Assembly (NCBI GenBank): GCA_905250125.1
Contig: CAJNOL010000120.1
Location: 180,658 to 244,657, forward strand
Length of the DNA stretch: 64,000 nucleotides
Source: Rotaria sordida
Taxonomy: Eukaryota; Rotifera; Eurotatoria; Philodinida; Philodinidae
Direction of reading: 5' to 3'
The position numbers and the translations under genes are program-made. How positions within the stretch are numbered: the stretch's first letter is position 1; every line of letters begins with the position of its first letter. Positions 11,371 through 21,631 of this stretch are shown here, in pieces. The notes beneath the pieces were generated by a model. The model had not been told where the DNA came from. It did not search any database and saw only the letters and a program-made list of their open reading frames with translations.

Positions 11371-12940
11371 GATTTTCCCTAGAGTCGATCCTGTCCTGTC
11401 GAAAGTTTTCATTATTTCTCTTGTACATAATAGTTGATTGAAGACTAGCTTACCACATATTTAATTATTTCAGGTACAAAATGGAGGCCAAACCATCGAA
11501 ATCACCGTTTTGTGGAAATTATTGAAATTCAAAAAGCTTTGTATCATCTCGAGACAAAGATCTCTTTAACATAGTTTGAACAATATTTCTAGCGACTCGC
11601 TGTTCTCTAAAACATCGCAACACATAGTACGAATTTTGTTACAGCAAAAAAACACGCAAAGTATTCGACTATATAAATGATGTGCTTCGCACTGTATTAA
11701 ATAGTCTTTCTCCAATGAAAAAACCATGAATCTTTAATTAGTTCCTCAAAATAATCAAGTTTGATTTTTCTTGGCGAACATTAGTTTTTTGTATTGGACG
11801 CGAACAAAAATCTTTTCTAGTCTATATGTGTATGAGCCAATTTTGGTGGAATTACGATCCACTTATAGAAAAACTGCTCAGTCGATGTTCGCTAATTTGA
11901 CTAATTTTTAATATATGTCTATAGAGGATAGTGTTTAATGAGTTTCTACCAAAGCCGTTCAAAATATATTGCTTCACTTTCGAAATATTTGAATTTTTTG
12001 AGAGCCCTATCCATCATAAAAAAAAACATGTCTTTCGCATTCTTTTTGCGGTTTCGGTGATAGTCATATCTCATCAAGGATACATTTGTTGATCTTGAAA
12101 TTTTTACTATGAATGCATTTCAGGTTTCAGTACTTCTCATAAAAATATGAGTTTGAAACGAATAAACTGTTGAAAAATTAATTAATACTGTTAAGCATAT
12201 AGAAAAATTACCATTGTTCGGTATTTTGTGCACATAAATATCTCAAGAACAGATGAAGTTAAAGGACTCAAAGTTTGATCATGAAGTTACTTCACTAAGT
12301 TCTCGTTCTGATTAAAAAAATTTCGAATTCTAGAGATCTCCTGTTAATAGAAAGACCCTTAAAAAATCGTTATTCGGACCAAAAGAATGATTTGTGACCG
12401 ATTAATCACGAGGAAGGTCAGAATTATAGAAGCAATGTCAGCATGTCCTTGAAATACTGACTAAAGACTATAAAGTGATTTATAATTTAAAATAGAGCGT
12501 TGTGGAATAGAGAATATAGTTTTATTGAAATGAGACCTCAATATTAGCCATTTACTAATGCCTAACATATTTGAACACGTTTTCCCAGTTTAAATGGATA
12601 AAAACTACATGTCTGTCACCTTTTAAACCCGGCTTTTGAGGCATATTAAATAGTTTTAACAGTTTGGATGAGTGTGTTTATGACTTAGTGTGAATGTCGA
12701 TCCTCTATTTAGCCTCAACTACATCCACATTCCGAAATATTCTTGACCTGTTCTTCAAGTTGAAAAAATCTAAAGACTGTTATGAATCAATACAACATCA
12801 TTCTGTCTATAAATAAATAGTTAAAAAAAGAATCATGACCATGCAATCAGTAGGCAACACTTTAAAAGAGTTTTAGCAGTATGATTAATATAACATCACA
12901 CAGAATAGGAAAAAAAATTATTTTTTATTGTAAACAACAA
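11371..12940. other. Intergenic AT-rich sequence, nothing recognised
   Basis: No ORF above 60 codons, no clear inverted repeats and no recognisable domain. Probably decayed intergenic or transposon-derived sequence. Confidence 0.4.
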
Positions 12941-12947
12941 TTTGCTC

Positions 12948-12955
12948 TATATAAA
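12948..12955 (+). promoter_or_regulatory. TATA-box candidate for the gene at 13047
   Basis: TATATAAA lies 92 bp before the ATG at 13047, in the right place for a core promoter of the two-exon gene that follows. The call rests on motif and position only; such strings are frequent in AT-rich DNA. Confidence 0.35.
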
Positions 12956-13046
12956 CAGGCTTAAATATTGCCAAAACTAACACACTCACTTGATTCTTAT
13001 ACATTATCAAAAAAAAAAAACTCTGATTTTTTCGACAGCAAATCAA

Positions 13047-13951
13047 ATGTCACAACATGTATTGCCAAACAATTTTTTAAGTCAATTTAAATCTAGAGTA
13101 AATCTTTGTATACATATTGACATTTTAACATTGTAATACAGTACTTAGATCATGGTTATCAACTGTTAGGTACAAGTGAACACGACGAATTTGTTGTTTC
13201 ATTATCTTCTTCTGATAATTCTCGAAGAACATCCTATGATAGTAATATATCATCATCAGAACAACATCAAGATACAAATGATCTTCGTGTTAGATCAGAA
13301 AAAGAAGAACATATTCATTGTGGTTTGGCAAAACAAATTACGTCTGAAAATGTTCAAAAACATTTTGAAATTTTTTATGAAATTCACAATGGTTTTACAT
13401 CAGACCAAGTATCAATCATTGAAAATGCTTTACAAATTGTTGCTGATAGATTATTCAAACCAGAAATTTTGCAAAATATGTATCAAATTTGTGGTAAATC
13501 TAGTTGTTTCTTAACACAAGAAGTATTATCACAGTCAAATTTAATAGAAAATTCAATTTATTTCAATCAATATTTATTGTTACAGTACCAATTAATGTGT
13601 CTCAAAGTCCAAAGTGAAAATGGTGAAATTCCCATCATCAATATTCATCCAATTGATGAAAAAAATCAAAAAGAAAATAATGATTCTCTTCCGTGTGTTT
13701 TTTGTATTTCTCATGGATCAACATTTATGATTGATGGTGAATTCGAAGTTGAATTAAATCAAGATAAACTTAATGAATCAATTAAAAACAATTCAAATGC
13801 ATTATTCTGGGCGGGAGAAATTGTTTATGAGATGCTTCGCAATTTAGGTCATCGACCCAATGACATTTGTTATACAAATCAATCGCAGATTAATGTTTTT
13901 AAACAATGTTTTCTACATAATGGAAATTATATTCCACTTAAAACTAAATAA
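13047..13951 (+). CDS. Unknown 286-aa protein, two exons
   Basis: Exon 1 is 13047-13097 (MSQHVLPNNFLSQFKSR), followed by a 44-bp intron 13098-13141 (GTAAAT..TACAG, phase 0). Exon 2 is 13142-13951 (YLDHGYQLLGTSEHDEF...), ending at TAA. The frame before the first in-exon methionine is clearly coding, which is why the spliced start was preferred over the ATG at 13325. The N-terminal third is Ser/Asp/Glu-rich and probably disordered. The rest looks globular, with helical segments and a conserved-looking C-terminal block (ALFWAGEIVYEMLRNLGHRP). No signal peptide or membrane segment. I do not recognise the family; it may be rotifer-specific. AATAAA motifs lie at about 13947 and 13997. Confidence 0.7.
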
Positions 13952-14900
13952 ACTTTCAGCAGTTGGAAAATCTAAATGAAGTTTTTTTTGTCATCAAATA
14001 AAATTCTTGATTTTTAATTGTCATGATTGATAAGAGGATATTTATAGATCTTCCAGGAACTAAATATGAATAATATAATATTCATATTTTATTGCAGAAC
14101 GGTCAAAACATTTGAGACAAATAAAAAAAGAATTTATAACATAAGCAATTTTTCTTTTTTTTTGTTATTTTAAACTGTTCGATTGACATTCATTCACTTC
14201 TATCAAAAACAAAATTGCTTCTTTGCGTTGCTAACAAAATCATGCTTCCAAAATTCAATTACGTCTCTCTTTGAATTGCGTTACACATATAACAAAAAAA
14301 GCAAATATTGTAGCTTAATTTCTTTTTGACATAGCAAGAAATTAAATAAAGAATTCCCAGACGACTGTTGTAAATAAGCTGAAAGATGAAAATTCTTTTC
14401 TAAATAAATCACATCATGTTAAATAATTCTTATAACATCGAGAACATTCTTCGCAGCCGAACAACAAATGAAAAAACGTTATTGCCTGTGACGAAAAAAC
14501 TTAATAAGGAATAGATCATCTTCATCGTAGGTAGAAATATGTCATCATTGATCTTATTATCCGGATTTTCAACTATAAACAATAACAAATAAGTTAGAAT
14601 GTATCTATTGACATAATCAAATTTTAATGTAGAGAATAAATTGCAGTGATTCATCTTTCCATGTGTTCTTTTCAACGTCCTTCAAAAAGGAAGCACCATA
14701 ATAACAACCGTTTATTTCCACGTTGTGACGCATATATCCGATGTGAGAATTGATTTTCAGATATTATCGTGTCAATTAATAACATGCAACGTTTAGCAAA
14801 TTATTTTCTTGTGGTTGGTTATGATCATGATGAGCGAACGAGGTGGTCGTTCATCTGATAAAATAATTCAACGTTTTCCTGATAAAGATTGACTTAATTG
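13952..14900. other. Intergenic region
   Basis: AT-rich, with no supported gene. The minus-strand ORF at 14430-14675 has no domain and no flanking splice structure that would link it to the minus-strand exons beginning at 14901. Confidence 0.35.
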
Positions 14901-15231
14901 TCAATTTAAACTTGCTTTTATTTGACTAACATCATGAAGTTCAAGTGGAAGAAAACAATAATTTTGAAACTCTTCAAGACGACCAGTCTGAAATATAATT
15001 TTAAAATCCAAACATTTAAGCAAAAAAAAATTCTTACGCGATGTGTTGAGCTCGAATCTTGAATAATATAAAATGGTGAACGTTTATGAACTTGTAAATT
15101 TGATTCATTAAAATCAATATCAAAATTCGTTGATCCACTACCACCTCCTCCATTTTTTGTTACCGATGATTGTGTTGAATTCATTGATGTATAACTTGCT
15201 GTTTCACTTCGTGGTAATGTATCAAAATTAG
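14901..15231 (-). CDS. 3' end of an unknown spliced gene (partial)
   Basis: Two minus-strand exons join cleanly in phase. The upstream exon 15231-15038 encodes ANFDTLPRSETASYTS..., a Gly/Ser linker and IIQDSSSTHR. A 50-bp intron (GTAAGA..TTTCAG) follows, then exon 14987-14901 encodes TGRLEEFQNYCFLPLELHDV... to TGA. The upstream exon has a good acceptor (ATATTTCAG) at about 15232-15240 and enters with two leftover bases, so at least one more exon should exist at higher coordinates, but I could not find it before the F-box gene. The product is unrecognised, polar and partly disordered. It may be a real gene with an unusual first exon, or a remnant. Confidence 0.5.
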
Positions 15232-15393
15232 CTGAAATATTCGATATTATTTGAAATAATTTTTTTTCAGATACAAAGAAATATCATTCAAAGCAATAAG
15301 CTGAGGATAAAAACAAAGCCGATGCGAATAGGTCTGAAAAAGGCGCAATGATCATTCTGGATATTTTTACCCATTTTTAATCGCATATTATCT

Positions 15394-15657
15394 ATGAATG
15401 TAGCACTACTCGAACTTTTCAACAGTTCATTTATTAATCGAATATTGGAAAGATTTTCATTCGATTTTTCTATAGATGAAATATACCTACCGAATTTTCT
15501 AAATAAAAAAAAATTGTTAAATTTACTTGTTCATAGTCGATTGTATAAGACTCTTGTAGGTAAACGATTTTGTAAGCGATTTATTGCTGAATGTGCTGTT
15601 TTTCGAACAGATAAAGTGATATCAATCGATTCTGATTCATTTAATTCGAAAAGTTGA
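15394..15657 (+). CDS. Possible small protein or gene remnant (87 aa)
   Basis: A complete ORF from ATG to TGA with codon use like the local genes (CGA arginine, A/T third positions). It is rich in Phe, Leu and basic residues, with no signal peptide or known motif. It lies between two minus-strand genes. It could be a degenerate piece of an F-box/LRR-type gene or chance. Confidence 0.25.
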   Translation: MNVALLELFNSSFINRILERFSFDFSIDEIYLPNFLNKKKLLNLLVHSRLYKTLVGKRFCKRFIAECAVFRTDKVISIDSDSFNSKS

Positions 15658-15827
15658 AATTAAGAATATCTGAAATATATGTTTATTTTCGTTGAAGATT
15701 TCTCGAACAAAACAAATTCATTTTTCGAAAAGATTCAAGTGCGTTCAACATTTATTGTTTTTTTAAACTAAATGCTTAACAAATTATTTCTTTTTTATTT
15801 ATTGAATAAATCAAAATAGAATTTCAT

Positions 15828-17759
15828 TTATAACAGAGGAAAGTAAAGATAGAAATCTTTCGAATGTACCAATGTTCCGATAATATTTAGTCGCTTCACC
15901 TTCGCACAATTCCGTCGTGTTTCTTCTCTTGTAAAGTTTTCTGTGATAATACTCAAGAGTTGATAATAAGCTTTTAATTCAGTTAGACATGGTACATATG
16001 TTTTTGTTTCATTTAAAAATTGTTCAATATAATCCATACATGCAGTTTCCACGTCAAGTGAAGTAAGATAAGGATATTCAGCAATTGAATATGGTTGGGT
16101 ATGGTCAGATAGGAATCTGTCAAGATTAGATGCTGACTGTGATTCAATATTTATAACGCAAAGATTATTCAGTAATGGAAAAGCTCGGGCAACCCGAACG
16201 AAGAATTCATGGTTGAATGGAACTATATCTTGTACCAGTAAATACGTAACATACTTGAATACAATATCTGGAAATATGTTGCCAATATGTTCAAGACGAT
16301 CAAATGCAAAAGGAAGTGAGAAAATAGTACATACAGCTGTACAACATAAACAGCTATTGATATAATTTATAATACTAGCCATACGCTGGTGTCCATCATA
16401 TGTGACATTTCGTTGGATATCTTGACTGGGCACATAACGAAATAAATCAGCAGTATTGTCATAAGTACAAATATAAAAAGTAAATGAATGAAGTTGTGGC
16501 ATATAAACATGAATTTCATTTTCAAGATGAGTTCTATCGATGAATGTACCTCTATTTTTTATACGAAGATATAAAGTTAAGTTTTCCAAATATGACATAC
16601 GACGAAGAAGAGGTAAAATTGCCTCATCATATTGACGAGTTTGAGCATAACATTTTAATGATAAACATTTCAAATTAGGTAAATTATCCTAAATAATAAA
16701 TAGAAAGATTTATCAATATATATATATCTTAATCGTGCTAAAAAAATGAATCACGCATATACTTAGTTCAGACTACTTATTTAAAATTCTTGTTTTTTTT
16801 TCGAAGGAAACATTGTTTGTTAATGATGACTACGGCAATTCAGTAGATTTCGTTTTATAATTTCAGAACAAACTTCAATTCGATTTTTTTCTTTTTAAAT
16901 AAATTGAAAGTCAGCTTCTTCTCATAGCCGACATAGTTTGTTAAAACTTACCATGTTGTGAACAGTTGATGAAAAGTGCATGTAATGTATTCGAACAATT
17001 AATGTAGTTAATTGTTTGAGTCGACCATCAAGTAAATAAAGACAATCATCTAAATTGTACGTATTGATACATAAATGAGTAAGAATTGAAGAGAAGAAAG
17101 TAGTCGATGGTAAATCACGAAGTATCAATCCTGGATATGATGAATTGAATCCTTCAGTAATATTCAAATGTGTTAAATTTTTAAAGAACTTCAAGATATG
17201 TCCATAGACATTGATAGTATAATTGCTTAATGATCCTATCATTTTCTCTTTGTCATTATTTATAAGAATAAGATCTGTAATTTGTTGTTGGAAGATATGT
17301 CGAAGAGATGATTCGTCTAAATAAAAAATAATAAAACATTGTTTTGTCTGTTCTGTTTAACATCATTCTTCTGCTATTCTGCTTACTTGTAAAATAGGAT
17401 AAAGCGACTTCTTGTTTGAAATTAAAAAGTTTGAGTTCGGTTAGATTTCGATAGTCGACGGCAAGAAGAATACGTTCCATTGAAACTGGTTCAAGAATGA
17501 AACATTTCACATTGTGATGAATTTTTGGCAATATATCGGTGCAAAATCGATCAAGTTTGCGCTGATCAGTTGAAGAAGTATTCTCAATCGACAGAAAATC
17601 GAGAGTATTACTGAAGATTTTTTCTTGTGCTAGAATGTTAAGTCGTTCATTATCAATGTTCAATAATGAGTAAAGAACATCAATATTGTTCAATTTTTTC
17701 AGAATGATAAGTAATATCTCATCAGGTAGATTCAATAGATGAACATCAGATCGATTCAT
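15828..17759 (-). CDS. F-box protein with LRR-like C-terminal region
   Basis: Three exons on the minus strand: 17759-17387, 17316-16952 and 16688-15828, with introns of 70 and 263 bp (GTAAGC..TTTAG; GTAAGT..TTTAG) in phases 1 and 0. The product is 532 aa. Residues 8-50 form a typical F-box (LLNLPDEILLIILKKLNNID then LYSLLNID), which in SCF ubiquitin ligases binds Skp1. The rest has irregular leucine-rich segments (NLTHLNITEG, LTHLCINTY, LPNLKCLSLKCY, YLENLTLYL) consistent with a substrate-binding LRR solenoid. F-box/LRR proteins of this layout are numerous and fast-evolving in bdelloids; the specific substrate is unknown. The complement of TTTATT at 15794-15803 supplies AATAAA on the transcript. 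Confidence 0.85.
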
Positions 17760-17935
17760 GTTTTACTTCGGACTGCAATGCTTCTCTCAAAAGGAAATAT
17801 TTATATATACATCCTTTGTTTTTTTTTATAACTGCTTTTGTCATTGGGGAATAGAATAGATAACCTCATTGAAAAAATGTAACGTCAATACATCGTCCAA
17901 TTAGAATATAGTCATCGAATGTTGCTTTCTTTTCG

Positions 17936-18220
17936 TCAATTTATCACGAGTACACGGTCGTCCATTGTGTTCATCCACACGACAATGAAAGAAGACATAC
18001 TAAGAAATAGAAAAGAAATGTTTATTACACAAAAAGCTAATGGAATTCCACTCGCATAATATCTGTTGTTCAGTTTATATGTTTTCCAGTCCTGATAAAC
18101 TCTGAATTTCAAGAGAGATGACATCATGTATACAATGAAATAATGTATTATCGAAGAAAAACAAAGCGCAGGAGCGATTAAAACAGACACAATAACCTCA
18201 ATAGGAAAATTATTGAACAA
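17936..18220 (-). pseudogene. Fragment of a multi-pass membrane protein
   Basis: An open frame of 94 codons ending at TGA (17936-17938) encodes two strongly hydrophobic segments (IEVIVSVLIAPALCFSSII and IPLAFCVINISFLFLSM...) separated by a basic loop (KFRVYQDWKTYKLNNRYY). The frame runs upstream to about 18263 before a TGA with no ATG, so it lacks a start. It might be the last exon of a small membrane protein, but no acceptor joins it to anything upstream. Family not recognised. Confidence 0.35.
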
Positions 18221-18822
18221 CGGTTGACATCTACTTTCATATGTTCGAACAGTGAAATATGTAAATCAAAGAACGATATATAAATTTTTATTACGATTTC
18301 AATTAATTTGTCTTACATAAAAAAGTGAAGATGATGAATCTCTTTGTCGATATTCATTCAATATGTAAAATAAATAATTTGCGTGGCAGAAATGTGGAGG
18401 TTGTGGATGAAGAGAAGATCCACTCCCATACCTTCCTTTTTGCAAAACAATTACTGATGTAATATGCATCTGTCTTGGGCCATGAGTAATACTCAAAGTT
18501 TATTTTTTTTATCCTGAGTAAATCTTCTTTAATCGATGTTACTTGATCCTATGGGTGGTAATGCTATTTTATATGAATTATATTACACTAATTGAATCTT
18601 TCAAATCGTTTTATATAAGTTATTGAGATTCAAATTCAACATTCTGCTGGTAAATCAGTAGTCGAAACAAATCGAACATAAGATGAAGAAGTTGATGATA
18701 GTACAACAAGTGTAATTATTTTAGATAGGTTTCAACATATTATATCTAGAAAAAATAAATTAATCGTTTGCTTAGCTAGTGAATTATTAGTTCAAACCGA
18801 ACAGTATCTTCAACAAGGTTGA
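18221..18822. other. Intergenic sequence
   Basis: No gene supported. The minus-strand ORF 18299-18496 is short and has no features. Degenerate AT-rich sequence. Confidence 0.35.
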
Positions 18823-19445
18823 CATGCAACACTCCCTCGGACAAAAAACCTGTCTTTTTCCATTTCATTTTTTCACCATCTAATTCACTATATTGAAAAA
18901 AACAAAATATACCACAAGATGCAGCGTGAAAAGCTCTACAATTTACAAAGAACAGCTTATTTTATCGCTGCATTTTTTTTTATTTTAAAATGGACAAAAC
19001 TCTGTGTGATTAATTTTTGATGGTGCGAAAAAGATCATTTTTTTGGTAGACAATAAATTCCTTTTCTTATTTCATCACTTAATAAATCATTATTTTTAAC
19101 TTTATCCAATTGCATATTGTTTTAATGGAGACACACATCGAATCGTTTAAACTCGGCTATCGATTATGACCTTCAACATGACTCATTAACCGAAGCAATA
19201 TGAAAAGAAATTCATCGTATACCAAAAAATGATCTTGTTCGAAGCGTTAAGAATTAGTAGTACAGAATTTTACTCATTTAAAAAACGAAAACTGCAACTA
19301 TAACATAAGCTGTTCTTTGTAAATTGTAGAACTTTTCATGCTGCATCTTGTGGTATATTTTGTCTTTTTAATACAGTGTATTAGGTGGTGAAAAAATGAA
19401 ATGGAAAAAGGCAGGTTTTTTTGTGCGAGGGAGATTGTGCGTCTT
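18823..19445. mobile_element. MITE-like element with ~135-bp terminal inverted repeats
   Basis: The block at about 18828-18965 (CTCCCTCGGACAAAAAACCTG..., then TACCACAAGATGCAGCGTGA... and CAAAGAACAGCTTAT) recurs in reverse complement at 19303-19440. Similarity is high but imperfect. The ~340-bp interior has no coding capacity. No convincing target duplication was seen, so the exact ends are uncertain by several bases. Confidence 0.65.
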
Positions 19446-19488
19446 TTAAACTAGATCTGGATGAGAAAATTATGTAAATAGTTTTCAA

Positions 19489-20085
19489 CTATATTTGATT
19501 TTGTATGTGAAATTTAAGATATTTTTTTCGGTAAAAAAAGTCAGTCCTCAAAGGGTTAACAGGTGGAATTTTAGATGTCATCGTGCGCGTTTCGCTTCTC
19601 GTCGCTAAGATGGTCAAATTGATATTGAAATACAAAAATGTTCGAGTGAATTTTAGTTTATCGAATATTCGTCTTGCTCTAATAGTACTGATCTCGTTGT
19701 AACTAATATCGAGGCTTCGTAAACTCGTATAGACTTTCAACAAATAACTAATATACCAATCACTATTGTCGTGGAGATGATTGAATGATAATTCTAATAT
19801 TTGTATGATGAGATTGGCACAGATCGAACTGACAATCATATGAAAACCTTCATCTTTGAGCATTGTATTCGACAGAGTCAAATGAATCAATCTGCCACTT
19901 GATCGTATCAATTCGGCAAAGATTTGGGCATCTCCAGTTTCGATCCCAATGATTCTATTGTTTTCAAGACCTGATTCCAACCTTGGTTTTATACTAGAGG
20001 AACTAATTTTAATAATGTCCCTTTTGTTTTTGGTCTTCTCTTTTGAATTTGTTTCGATAGGCGTTTTTTTTATAAAATGATGCGC
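19489..20085 (-). pseudogene. LRR (RNI-like) fragment without a start codon
   Basis: The frame is open from about 20085 down to the TAG/TGA region at 19489 and encodes ribonuclease-inhibitor-type leucine-rich repeats: GRLIHLTLSNTMLKDEG, IIQILELSFNHLHDNSD, LRSLDISYNEISTIRA. Such repeats occur in NLRC3-like and other LRR proteins. There is no ATG at the beginning and no obvious acceptor or further exons, and a MITE sits immediately downstream. It is best read as a truncated copy of a larger LRR gene, though a last exon of an undetected gene is possible. Confidence 0.5.
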
Positions 20086-20797
20086 TCAAAATAGCAGAAA
20101 ATTTAATTGTGATATTTAGTCACGATCCCGATTCGAGCTCAGTAAATCTTGAAATTTTGTTCTCGTACATTTCAAAACAAGATAACTCATTTTCAAACGA
20201 GAAAATCAATCAAGCAAACTCATTAAAGTTGTATAGATTAGTACAACAAGTGTGCATCTGACTATTGAACGCCACTTTCAAACATTCCCACAAAACACAT
20301 TGCGTTATTATACAAATTCACTTGCCACCAGAATCAGTACGAAGTTAGACGAAACACATTGGTGTCCTCATTTCGTTTGTTCATTTTTTTTCTCAATGTT
20401 CACCAATCAATGATAATAATTGATAACTATTGCAATCCACTGTAGAAAACACAATTAACAATAGTTCACTTGGGATGAAACATCTCATCTCTCTTCGACA
20501 CAATTAAAAAGACTTGTCAAAAGAACAAACTAATACGAATATTTAAATTATTACGTAAAATTCGTGACCACACTTGATTATATCTCAAAGAGCACAAACG
20601 AACTATCAAATTGTTAAATTTATCTCACTCATATTACCAAAGTAATGATCCAAACACATCTTAGTAGTGCTTTGAAAACTGTCCAAATTTTATTGAGTTT
20701 ATTTGGAATTCCCACTTTCACCCCGCATCCACATCCTCAAAATACCATCGGTAAAAAAACGGCGCTTATAAATTATCTAGAAAAATGAGCTTCAGAA
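20086..20797. other. Intergenic sequence
   Basis: No coding signal. TTTATT at about 20698-20703 could supply the poly(A) signal (AATAAA on the minus strand) for the phosphatase-fold gene ending at 20798. Confidence 0.35.
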
Positions 20798-21631
20798 TTA
20801 TGTGTCATTTTCAATATTATTTTCGGATTTCGATTTATATTCGAAAGTAGCTACAACAGCATGGTGATCTGTTGCTTGATAAGTATCTACAATGAAGCAT
20901 TCTTTTAATAACCATTCATCTTTAGATAATGGATGAAGAAAGATATAATCGATACGAGTTCCATATGGACATGTTGCTACTTGTTCATCTTTTAATTTCG
21001 GATTTACATCTCGAAAGGCATCCTGAAAACTCCAAGTATTGGTTAATAGTTGAGTGAGTTCGAATCGGGGTATTTCCCATCCCGCTTTTTCACGTTTTCC
21101 AGCCACGATTTCACCGAAATATTTATCTGAATAGTCGTTTTGTGTCAATGCATTCATATCACCGATGAGTACATTTATATCGTGATTATGCGGAGAAAAT
21201 TCTTTGATTTGTGTCAATCGATCATCCTCATTTAAATGATCTAGATGTGTAACTGCAAATCTTCGATTTTGAACAAATGGATGATAACCACCGAAACGAC
21301 ATCGAAGCATTGCTCGACAGCCACCATCAGCATCTATTTTTGATTTTTGATTAAAATGCTCAACGATTGGATGACGGGATGCGATGGCATTGCCGTACGA
21401 TACTCCATGACTCGCTCCAAATACAGAATGAGTTAACGATAGATCATTACACAGAAGTTTCCAATCGTAATCGTTCATAGCTTCTTCCACAGCGAGAACG
21501 TCAAGGTTGAGTGGACCAAGAATCGATGCCAGTTCTTTTGCATTACTCTTGGATGTCTCAGGATGTCTAAATGAATGAACATTGACAGTACCAATGCGAA
21601 AGTCTGTAATCACTGGTGAACCATTAGCCAT
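20798..21631 (-). CDS. Endonuclease/exonuclease/phosphatase (EEP) fold protein
   Basis: Single-exon ORF of 277 aa from the ATG at 21631-21629. It carries the signature residues of the EEP (DNase I/AP endonuclease/CCR4/inositol phosphatase) metal-dependent fold: N17 in TVNVHSF, E49/E50 in DVLAVEEA, the G-D158-M-N160 motif, RIDYIFLHP near residue 228 and T254-D255-H256 at the end. The length suits a stand-alone catalytic domain. No signal peptide is seen, so it is probably intracellular. The substrate (nucleic acid, phosphodiester or lipid phosphate) cannot be told from motifs. The ATG directly follows GTTGCAG, a splice-acceptor-like sequence, which suggests a 5' UTR intron or spliced-leader trans-splicing, known in bdelloids; this is inferred. 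Confidence 0.85.
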   Translation of the reverse strand: MANGSPVITDFRIGTVNVHSFRHPETSKSNAKELASILGPLNLDVLAVEEAMNDYDWKLLCNDLSLTHSVFGASHGVSYGNAIASRHPIVEHFNQKSKIDADGGCRAMLRCRFGGYHPFVQNRRFAVTHLDHLNEDDRLTQIKEFSPHNHDINVLIGDMNALTQNDYSDKYFGEIVAGKREKAGWEIPRFELTQLLTNTWSFQDAFRDVNPKLKDEQVATCPYGTRIDYIFLHPLSKDEWLLKECFIVDTYQATDHHAVVATFEYKSKSENNIENDT

